Assembly (NCBI GenBank): GCA_014871385.1
Contig: CM026426.1
Span: 39,153,799 to 39,217,798, forward strand
Length of the DNA stretch: 64,000 nucleotides
Reading direction: 5' to 3'
Source: Ceratodon purpureus
Lineage: Eukaryota > Streptophyta > Bryopsida > Pseudoditrichales > Ditrichaceae
The notes under the pieces were generated by a model. The model did no database searches. It was given only the letters and a program-made list of their open reading frames with translations, and was not told the DNA's origin. The translations under genes and the position numbers were made by a program. Of this stretch, positions 55,832 to 64,000 are shown piece after piece; within the stretch, counting starts at the first letter, position 1, and the number at the start of each line of letters is the position of its first letter.

Positions 55832-58800
55832 ATGGAAGAAGGTGACTCGAATGATCTGCAAGCTGAGAGACAAGCCATGGAGGGGTACAAACGTTGGCTG
55901 CAACATGTGGAGCAGACAGTAGAGCCGACGTCACTTGAGGTACGCAGCGGACTTAGCTCGCAGGGCAGTGCAGCTATGCAGGAGGGTGCACTCATTGACA
56001 TGGAGGTCGAAAATGACATTTCACCATCACCTGGGAGGACACAAGAGAGTCGATTTAAAGAGGGAAGGCAATTCGAAAAAGGGGATGGACTGGACAGTCA
56101 TCCTGATCAAGCCAACATTCCCTGGAGATATGAGGACAAGAGAAGGACTGTGTCATTCAAGGGGGACTTCTGCCCTGCAGTGGATGACTACAATACATTC
56201 TATGAGGAGAGACGTCAGACAAAGGAGGTCATTGCGGAGCCGACTCAGTGGCCAAGCAGAGTCACTGGCAGAGCCGAGATAGAAGCGGAGCCGACCCGGC
56301 TACGCAGCCAACCTGTATCTCCCGACCACCTGCCAAAAACTCCAGAGACGCTGCCAGCGGCATTTCAGAACTTAAGGCAGAAGTTGGAAGAAACCAGGAG
56401 TCGATTAGCTCAAGAGCATGGGCAAGTGAACCACGAAGATAGTACCCGGCAAGAATGTTCACTTCTTGGATGAATTTCCACTGCAGTCGGGATGGGAGCT
56501 GGAAGAAGAGGACCAATAGGCACTGGAGGCCTTTGCGGCGGACTTACTGGCCAAGAAGGAAAGGGCCAGGCAACACCAAGCAAGTCAAAACCAAGGCAGG
56601 CAAGTCCCAGGAAAGTACCTCATGCAGCTAGAGGCTTTGCAACAAGGTTCAGCACCGGGAGTGGCATCACTGACCAGTGGCATACAGAGCCACAGTGGCC
56701 AGAGAAGAATCGAACACCACAGGAGGCCGACTTTGACCGCCGTGTTGAAGAAGCAATGCAGAGATTGGCAGCACATGAGTTGGCAGCACAACAGTCGGCA
56801 GCGCAGCACTTGGCAGCACAGCAGTTGGCTAGCCAACAGAGGGAAGAAGAAGGGCTCAAACGAGAGCAGCATGAGCATACACGAATTGAGGATTGGTGGA
56901 AGGAGCAAAAAAGGAGGCAGGAGTATGAGAGCATTGGAGAGATACCAGCAAGGCCGCCTGATTTATCTACTGTTCATTTGGAGTCAACTGTGGGCAAGAG
57001 CGTTTCAAGACCATTGCTTCCAGAGCCGACCTTGACACCACATAAGTTTTCTGGATATTTGAGGAGCCGGACAAGTGATGTGTACGACGCACGACAACCG
57101 ACTCGGTTAGTGTGGTATCTTGGGCAATCTGCACAGCCAGCTGTTGGAGACTCAATACCTGGTCTACTCCAGCACCTCCGGGCTATAGTTTTGGTGATCT
57201 TTCGCGAGCCGACCGGGCAGTGCCGACTGCCACTAAAATACAGACGACTTATCCGGCCACTTTGGCAGGATGTCCCTCTGTAGTACCAGTAGTGCGCACA
57301 GCCGACTTTAAGTTAGCTCCTCCAAGGCCACCAGTCAGTGCAGAGCGGAAGCAATTACCGTACCCGGCATACAAGGAGGGAACTGACCCTGATGCTCACC
57401 TGAGGCATTTTGACAAGTGTGTTTGGTACAATGGAGAGACAGATGAGATTGTCATCATCCTCCTGTTTGGAACAAAACTTGTTGATAAGGCCCAGACATG
57501 GTTTGATGATTGGCTGGATCATCACCCCAATTGTACTTGGGAGGAGGCAAAGGAGGCGTTCAAGATGCGGTTTAGGGAGCAAGATTCTCATGAACAGGTG
57601 TTCATGACTCTAAGGACCTTCAAACAAGGTGAGGGGGAGAAGGTTCAAGACTATTATGAGAGGTTTACAAAACTGATCAAGTGCTTGCAAACAGATGTTG
57701 GAGAAGGCTTCAAGCTGACCTACTTCAGGGCAGGCCTGCTGGACTACCTGAAGGTCACCACAAGCGCCCATACAGCCAACACTCTGGCTGATTTGCAGGA
57801 GGTAGCTCGGCGCTGTGAAACCAACTGCATCAATGCCTTAGGGGAGGAACTGTACTTTCAAGCCCGGCATACAGAGCCGACTAGTGAACAGCCGACTACC
57901 TTATCAGCTCAGGCAGAGGGAGCAGAGTCAGATAGTGGGAGGTATTGCACAGTCTGCAAGAAATACGGCCATGACGATGCTTACTGTTTTTTCAACCCAG
58001 CCAACCCGAACAATAGACTTCCACGACCTGAAGGTCCACCAATTGTGGGGGTTGACGAAGTAACTGCTGAGCAACACGATAGCAACTACAGCCGACCTGT
58101 TGACAGCCGACCTGGGGGGTACCAGCATGATGGCTAAGGCCAAATCGATACTTGCTATATTTGCGACGAGACCGACCATCAAATGCGCAACGGTCCTTAC
58201 AAGTTGAGGTTTGAGCAGTTTGTGGCATCTAAAACACTTGGTAGTGATACTGTGGGTGTCAATAATGTGGAACTGCAGGAGCTGGAAGTGGAGGAGCTGG
58301 AACTGCAAGAGCTATCTGAGGTGGCAGTTTCTCTAACCAGAGCAGCAAGACAGGAGGTGGGTCTTCCGCTGGAAGACAAAGAGGCACAGGAGGAGCTTGA
58401 AGGGTCCACAACAACCAACTTGGATGCCAACGCACCTACGGCACCAACTCTGGATGGTGACTGGATTGGTTTTATTAACCCTGATCGTCTACAGGATATC
58501 CCAAAGAAGGCGCCTGACACAAATATGGAGAGACTTCGCGGAACCCAGCTAGAAGCTTTGGTGCAGGAGATTAGCCGCCAAATCCTGGAGACCTCGATTA
58601 CAGTATCGTTAGGACAACCGTTGGCAGTGGCCCCTACTCTCATAGAGTACTTGAAGAGTCAAGTGTTCGGAGCAAGTGCGTGCGAGCCGACTGCGTCTGT
58701 AGACTCAATTGAGCCGCCTGTACCAACCGACCATACCGAGCCGACCGTGAAACAGGGTTCACTTGAGTTTATTCCAAGGGTCTCCAATGATCCAAGGATA

Positions 58801-59370
58801 CAACCTACGGTGGTTGTTGGAGCTGTGAATATTGATCTTGGTCGCCCTGTGATTTCTCTACAGGTGGAGGATTTGACCTTTAAGAACGTACTTCTGGAAG
58901 AGCGCTCTACAGTCAGCTTGATTACAGAAGAGGAGAAGGTGACGGTACCAGCGTTACAGGAGGCAATTGGATTCAAGAAGCGGCTGCTATTTGTCAACAG
59001 TGCATTGAGAGAGACAATCTTGGCAGCAGAGCAGATAGCAGTACGCCAGGAGGATTTTCACTGCCCAACTGTTTTAGACAGTGAGGTCCCAGTTCAAGGA
59101 GGAAGCTCCCTCGGCGGTTTCTTCGAGCCAACTCCTTTACAGATCTGACCGCCACAGCCTTCTTCAGAGGACTATCAGGATGATTATCAGGGCGCCACTC
59201 CAGCTTTTACGAAGCCGACTTTTACACAGCCGACTTCTATGGAGCCGACTGTTTCAAACTTAAGCTCCACCAATGGGCCCAAGGAAGAGCGACACCACCA
59301 AGAGACGAGTTCACGGCAGCAGCTAGCATCACTGCTAGTTAGGAAGGGGTTTCATGTGTTTGATACCAAG
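55832..59370 (+). pseudogene. Gag polyprotein of the nested element
   Basis: From ATG 55832 (MEEGDSNDLQAERQAMEGYK). The frame breaks by TGA 56471 and shifts between about 56470 and 57280. A glutamine/alanine-rich coiled region follows (AAQQSAAQHLAAQQLASQQ). The gag core at 57390-57840 reads HFDKCVWYNG, AQTWFDDWLDHH, FKMRFREQDSHEQVFMTLRTFKQGEGEKVQDYYERF. The zinc knuckle CTVCKKYGHDDAYC lies near 57950. After TAA 58135 comes a further Cys motif (CYICDETDH) and an acidic region to about 59148. The tripeptide E/Q/K-P-T recurs throughout. No pol is present; the breaks are consistent with a dependent element. Confidence 0.8.
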
Positions 59371-59507
59371 CATTAGTTTTCTTCTCCACCATTTACTAGT
59401 GTAGTCAGTTTTTTTTACAGCAAGCCGCTTAGCCTTCTTTCCATTTACCACCCTCTCTCTTAGTCTCCATGCGTTCTGAGGGCAGAACTACGTTAAAAAG
59501 GGGATAA

Positions 59508-59963
59508 TGTTAACCGGAGACCCAACCGGTCTCTTCCTTTAACCCCATCCAGTCCCCTCTCAGTTTCATCCAGGAAGTGTCCCGACAGTCATCCAGTTCC
59601 TACGGATGAACTCTATCAGTCGGCTGGATGAACTCTGTCGGAGCCCACTAGATGAACTCTGTCGAAGCGGACTGGATGATTCTGTCCGTTTTCAGGGGGT
59701 TTAAGAGGCCGGTTTAGGGTTTTGGGAGATCATTCTACACTAGAGCAGGTAGAGTCAGAGAGGTCTGAGAGCTGTTAGGAGCTGCTGTACCATGTTTTGG
59801 GGCTGTTTTGACCCATTTTATGCAATTTTGACCTCTTTTTGCACTTGTATTGTACATTTCCAGCATTCTATGAGGGTTTGGAGCACTTAGTTTAGTTGGG
59901 TTTTGTTGGGTTTTGATGGGATTGTGAAGGCTAGGGTTTAGTGGTTAAATCCTCCCTTTACCA
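59508..59963 (+). repeat. Nested element 3' LTR
   Basis: 456 bp, one difference from the 5' LTR. Followed by TCCTG and the resumed frame of the outer ORF. Confidence 0.93.
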
Positions 59964-59968
59964 TCCTG

Positions 59969-61624
59969 CCATCGCAGTTGTCCCTACTGCTCTTGGCTGA
60001 CCTCGGAGTGAAGATTAATTGGGGCCTCATGGTGGAAGAGAATTTTCTCATCCAGATGCGTGGGTACCGGCAGCGCCTCGATTACAGCAGCCCCGTGGGT
60101 CCGTTTTTAACAGCCTACATCGCCCATTCCTTGGCCTTCCACAAGAGATACAATAGACCGCCACTCATGGGAACCTTCTTTGACATCCAGAGGGAGATCG
60201 CCACGGCCACGGCTCGAGACCCCGCTCTCCCAAGTCCCAGCAAGCGCCCCAGGAGCGAGGAGCCGATCACAGCAGCAGTAGTAGCAGCAACAGCGTGGGG
60301 ACCCATGGCAACCAAATTCCACACCAAAACCACCGCACTCACAGGCTGCATGACAAAGATGTTGGAGTGGATCCGCACTGCAGAGAAGGAGAAGGAGGAA
60401 CATCAGGGCATGGAAGAACGGTACAAGCGTCGACTGACTACTGCAATCCAAGGAGCCAAGGAGCAAGCACAAAGCCTGCTGGAGCAGGCCCGTACAGAGC
60501 ATCGCAAACAACACGAGGAAACAACGCAGACACTATCTAATTTCCAAGACCATCTTGCTAATTTGGAACTAGAGTTAGCCGCCACCAATGCAAGCGTGGA
60601 AATGCTTACCAGGGAGAAGGCGACCGCGTTGGAGCACATTAAGCAGTTGGAGCAGCAGAACCAAGAGTACTTGGCCAGGTGCAAGACCTTGGCATTACAG
60701 GGGCACAGTTCACATAGCAACGAGGATGTGGCACAAATCCAGGAGCAGAAGGTCGCTGCAGAACTTGCAATGCAGACATTCGAGGCCAACAAGGTCGGGT
60801 GCGTGCACAATGCAGCCAAATCGATTGCATCCAATGCATATCAGTGGCTGCGCACCCACCTCCAAACAGCCACGGATCCCCCGCAAGACTTCTTGAACCA
60901 GTGCATCGATGAAGCACTCGTAGCCTTGGAGTTAGAGCAGTCAGAAAACGATTGGGACAACATGGAGCTCGAGGCCATGTCTCCACTGCCGCACGTGGAG
61001 CTCGCACCCTTCAGCCCTGCCACACATCCACAGGAAGACCATCAGTTGGCGGCCATCTCCGACATCAAAACCCAAGATGACCGAGTCCATATCCCTGAGC
61101 ATTTCACGGATCCCGAAGATACTCCACAGCCGTCACCTCGCCTGCCTCCTGCAACCCAAGCTTCGCCAAGTCTGGCCCCTGCAACCCACGCATCACCAAG
61201 CCAGGTTACCACGCGACCCAAATCCTTTAGGAAACATAAGGAAGCATCAAAAAAGCTAGAAGAAGAGTTTGGTCTTGAAGATTAGGCCAGTGATGAGGAT
61301 GAAGCTAGGGACGAGTTAGAAATTGCTGTTGAAGAAGTTAAACGTTATTTTTCTGCAAATCCGGATTTGATCAACCTCTATAGTGATCCTGAAGCTGACC
61401 ATGTGCAATGCCCCGCTTGCAACAAAATCCTAGGAAAAACCGTTTATGACGTATATCAGCATTCTATCACTTCGCGGTCTAAACATAACCTAATCCATAA
61501 GGGGGTGGATGCAGCCATAGCAGCCATTTACGGAGACCAAGCACCTCCTCGTCGACATGCACAGGTACCACGAGAGGAGACCAAGCCGGATCGGAGACCT
61601 GCTCATCGGCGAACGCGTGGCTGA
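59969..61624 (+). pseudogene. Additional Gypsy ORF after pol, C-terminal part
   Basis: Resumes in frame with PSQLSLLLLADLGVKINWGLMVEENFLIQMRGY and LTAYIAHSLAFHKRYNRPPLMGTFFDI. A long coiled coil follows (about 60370-60700, EKEKEEHQGMEERYKRRLTT...), then an acidic, proline-rich segment (TQASPSLAPATHASPS), then TAG 61283, and a Cys/His module CPACNKILGKTVYDVYQHSI...HNLIHKG that could bind zinc. It ends in TGA at 61622. Together with 53706-54173 this is about 700 codons. Its position equals that of env in other Gypsy elements, but no signal peptide or membrane segment is visible, so an envelope role is unlikely. Confidence 0.7.
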
Positions 61625-61670
61625 AGACCAACAATTCGGGACAAATTGCACTCTCCAAGAGAGGGCAAAA

Positions 61671-62343
61671 TGTTACTGCCCCAGCAAGGCCAGCGAGGAT
61701 AGCCTAGGACGGTGGAACTCATAGTGCAACAAGGAGTTACAAGGAGAAGTCTAGTTAGATTAGTATAAACAAGGTACCCAGGGTAGAGAACTCACTCCTC
61801 AGTTTTGCGGTTAGAGTCGAGTCCGGTCTCAGAGCAGCTGGTTTCCCTAGAACAGTTTGCCCCTTCATGTAAGCGCCTGAACCTTGGTGTTCATGGACAG
61901 TCTTGGGTTACTCAGCTAATACTACACCATGCCTTCTCCACCCTCTGCCCTCACCTATCTCGTGTGTATGAATCCTGCTTACTGATTACTATTGCTTGTC
62001 TAAACTCACGAGTCTCTGATCCTTACCTTGCACTGTCCCGGCTACCGAGCCCCCTCTCGGAATCCCCTTGCTTCTCTCCCTCTCTTGGTGTTCACGGGGT
62101 CTTAGTTGGGACTACACCTGTCTAGCTTCCTCGACTGTCTCAGAGTTGAACTGCGCGCCCGTGGAAGACCCAACGGTCTCAGGTCCGGTACTCAAAGGGA
62201 CACCCTGATGGCCCTATGACCGTGTCCCGAGACTAACACCCACGGACAGTCTTCAGTCTGCCTTTGTAGCTATTCTCCAACTTCTACCCTTAACCCCTCT
62301 AACTCTCACCTCAGGCAGCTCCATGTTATGACCCAGGTTAACA
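61671..62343 (+). repeat. Gypsy 3' LTR
   Basis: Begins TGTTACTGCC. The end at 62343 (TTAACA, complementary to the TGTTA start) is favoured because it restores the reading frame of the interrupted gene; 62340 is the last base shared with the 5' LTR. Confidence 0.88.
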
Positions 62344-63049
62344 TACACCTATGGGAGCAGACTTTGTGCTCAAAGGTGGAAGGCACTGATTGGCACAATA
62401 TGAGATGCATCCGGGGGCAATGTTGACTGTGCGGGTTCCACTGCATTCCTCTCTGCAAGAGCAAGTTTGATCCTTCAAACCAGAAGTTGCTCGAATGGAG
62501 ACGCTTTGAGATGGTTTTAACCGGTGGAAAAACCAGATCACGGGCGCCGAAAAAGGTGGTGCGCCTTGAGTATAAGCATACAACTGCGCTAGCCTTCCTT
62601 GAGTTCGCGGCCTCCAAAATCCCTGCTTTTGTAAAGCACCAGCACAATGCACGTTGGCAGGACACCCGGTTCAAGAAATCAGTGGCGAAGCTTCAGCTAG
62701 GAGAAATTATGTCCCTCATCGATTATGCGGAGAATTATTCCTTTAAGGACCACGATGAGGTGCAGAGTATGCACTGGTATAACTTCCAAATCACAATACT
62801 GGTCCACATAATGTATTTTGTGAATCCTGCTTTCGATGCAAGAGATCCGAAATCCAAGCGCTTGCATACAGCATATTACTATTATGTATGAGACGATGGT
62901 AAGCATGATTCCTTATTTGTGCAACATTGCTTGGATCTGCACTAGAAGAGTCTCACAGATCGTGGCCATTTCCCAAGGCGACACATCGTATGGTCAGACG
63001 GCTATGTCGCGCAAATCAAATGCGCAACAGCTTGGTTTTACATTTCAAG
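62344..63049 (+). pseudogene. HGKG gene, core exon right of the Gypsy insertion
   Basis: The frame reads LWEQTLCSKVEGTDWHNMRCIRGQC (TGA 62424), LCGFHCIPLCKSKFD, LLEWRRFEM, NARWQD, MSLIDYAENYSFKDHDEVQSMHWYNFQITILVHIM, TGA 62889, DSLFVQHCLDLH (TAG 62943), IVWSDGYVAQIKCATAWFYISR, ending at donor CAAG|GTGGGT (63049/63050). It aligns block by block with the minus-strand copy at 27-29 kb. Acidic residues in IDYAEN and SDG are retained, and ENYS is intact here while damaged in the other copy. Confidence 0.75.
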
Positions 63050-63696
63050 GTGGGTTTCCTAACTCATTTTAGACTATATATTTGCTGTTTTATGAGAATA
63101 TTGAAATGAACACAAGTTTGTAGCGTACACGAACATGCCTGTGAGATTATTGAAATGTGTCTGAAGAGGTCTGAACGAGTGGTTGCATGTTGTATCTTGT
63201 GTTCATTCCGCAACTTGGGCTCTTTGATTGATTGATATTATTTTGAAATGTGCAACATTCTGTGCGTATCTTAACATGATTTAATCGTGCTATTTCTTAA
63301 CCTCTTTGAGATTTGCCTGCCATGAGCTGCTCAACTGGAGAGAGGTGATTTGTTGAGCTTGTGCACATTTTCTGGTTCAGAAAATATATCTGCTGTATAG
63401 GTATCTGTGGGTTATAGGTTTATAGGTGTCGTCCACTACTGCATAGGTATCTCTCCTTTATTTATATGTTTTCATTTTGAGTCTTGATTTTTTAAGGAAG
63501 TAACTGCATGTAACTACCTTTGTTTCATATTTACAGTAACTGTCCTTATAGTATTTACCCATTCTCTTCTGACACAACTTTTATTAGTAACTGTTTAGCA
63601 AACTACACAGAATTGATTTTATAAAGTCTTGCTTCTTACTCGGTTAACATGTTTATGCGATCTCATTTTAACTGCATGTAACTACCACTATTTCAG
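63050..63696 (+). other. Intron of the HGKG gene
   Basis: GT at 63050 and AG at 63695-63696 join ISR to YPSK in phase, matching VARYP in the intron-less minus-strand copy. It is 647 bp long, AT-rich, and contains 'taactgcatgtaactacc' twice (63501-63520 and 63669-63688). Confidence 0.75.
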
Positions 63697-64000
63697 ATAT
63701 CCGTCAAAGACTGTCTCACAAGAAACACCAGAGGGCTGCGCCATGGAATGGCACTACTGGGGATCAGGGCATGGCAAGGGCCCGCACGACGGGGCTGGTG
63801 CATGCGTCAAACAAAGTATACGAAAAGAACAGTCACGCCCTGGTAGTTGCAAATTGCATGGTGCCGTTGACGTTGTCGAATATTTGAAGAGCTCCATGGA
63901 TCGGCCGAACGGAGCGTATCCAGCTGCCAAGAGAGTGGTTGAGCGGAACTTCTTCTTGATTGGTGCAACAGAAGTCTCTAGAACTAATCCGAAGGCGTGC
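63697..64000 (+). CDS. HGKG gene, catalytic-motif exon (runs off the window)
   Basis: The open frame YPSKTVSQETPEGCAMEWHYWGSGHGKGPHDGAGACVKQSIRKEQ continues without a stop to the window edge (VEYLKSSMD..., NFFLIGATEV). It matches SYFESAHGKGEWDGAGAVVKRALTSEQ and LQNAEQVVVFL in the minus-strand copy. The HGKG-x2-DG-x-GA motif probably holds the third acidic residue of the nuclease. The rest of the gene lies to the right. Confidence 0.75.

Larger units (their letters stand above)
54174..59963 (+). mobile_element. Nested gag-only LTR retrotransposon (TR-GAG type), TSD TCCTG
   Basis: LTRs at 54174-54629 and 59508-59963 are 456 bp each, start TG and end CA, and differ at one site by eye (54281 G versus 59615 A). 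Both flanks are TCCTG (54169-54173, 59964-59968), a perfect 5-bp duplication. The primer-site candidate TTGGCGACCATGC follows the 5' LTR and a purine run AAAAAGGGGATAA precedes the 3' LTR. The interior encodes gag and zinc knuckle but no protease, RT or integrase. It must be mobilised by proteins of another element. Confidence 0.95.
47387..62343 (+). mobile_element. Ty3/Gypsy element with an extra ORF, hosting a nested element
   Basis: LTRs at 47387-48059 and 61671-62343. The first 670 bp are identical except one site (47485 G versus 61769 A), and the last three bases differ. Flanks CACAC (47382-47386) and TACAC (62344-62348) fit a 5-bp target duplication with one change. Dropping one copy restores the host frame (ACA CAC CTA TGG). 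Inside: primer site region 48062, gag, zinc knuckle and protease (to 50050), RT, RNase H and integrase (to about 53270), an additional ORF (53706-61624) split by the 54174-59963 element, and a purine tract AAGAGAGGGCAAAA at 61657-61670. Without the guest it is about 9.2 kb. Confidence 0.92.

Noticed and set aside
10348..63050. Nuclear genetic code with UAG (or UAR) as glutamine
   Set aside because: Intact genes here end in TAG, TGA stops are also frequent, and TAA is rare. Transition mutation explains the pattern more simply. Kept as an alternative only.
1..64000. CRISPR arrays, bacterial operons, ribosomal RNA
   Set aside because: No regularly spaced identical repeats with unique spacers, no Shine-Dalgarno-linked gene strings and no rRNA signature sequences were seen. 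The 155-bp and 39-bp arrays are tandem repeats without unique spacers.

Overview
The window looks like nuclear DNA of a green plant of the streptophyte line. The signs are GT-AG introns, a SUVR-type SET histone methyltransferase, an En/Spm (CACTA) TNP2 transposase with a DUF4218 region, a Copia element whose primer-binding site TGGTATCAGAGC matches initiator tRNA-Met, and Ty3/Gypsy elements with plant-type pol. Several families (the DUF7869-like transposase, the HGKG-motif transposase and the RING family) suggest a non-seed lineage such as a charophyte alga, bryophyte, lycophyte or fern. I cannot name the species. Nothing is prokaryotic.

Layout. 1-15 kb: AT-rich spacer, three copies of one dispersed repeat (1-715, 4985-5755, 11400-12360) carrying a tRNA-like box, and three protein genes: two divergent members of one coiled-coil/RING family (1620-3569 +, 9220-10946 -) and an unrecognised 446-residue protein (13472-14812 -). 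15.4-22.9 kb: two divergently transcribed genes, a multi-segment minus-strand gene with an INGQHS motif and a plus-strand DUF7869-like transposase. They are surrounded by perfect and near-perfect 19-21 bp palindromes, and I read this as one DNA transposon. 23.4-26 kb: a lysine/glutamate-rich ORF and a decayed SUVR pseudogene. 27.1-29 kb (-): a decayed transposase-like gene with an HGKG-DG-GA motif. 30.2-34.2 kb (-): a decayed CACTA TNP2 transposase.

35.3-41.2 kb: a minus-strand gene with a membrane segment, split by a complete 5.2 kb Copia element (35626-40823, 145 bp LTRs, TSD TGCAT). The Copia itself holds an inverted RT fragment from another Copia and an antisense ORF with an RNase H1-type hybrid-binding (viroplasmin) domain. 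44.5-64 kb: a second HGKG gene on the plus strand, split by a 15 kb Gypsy element (47387-62343). That element carries an extra ORF after pol, which is split in turn by a 5.8 kb gag-only LTR element (54174-59963, perfect TSD TCCTG). The nesting is therefore three levels deep, and the order of events can be read from the target duplications and restored reading frames.

A theme runs through the window. In-frame stops inside otherwise recognisable coding sequence are mostly TAG, where a glutamine (CAG) fits or is expected, or TGA where Trp or Arg fits. That is the pattern expected from C-to-T deamination at plant CHG/CG methylation sites. Yet the two youngest elements, each with about one LTR difference visible by eye, also carry such stops, which is a puzzle.
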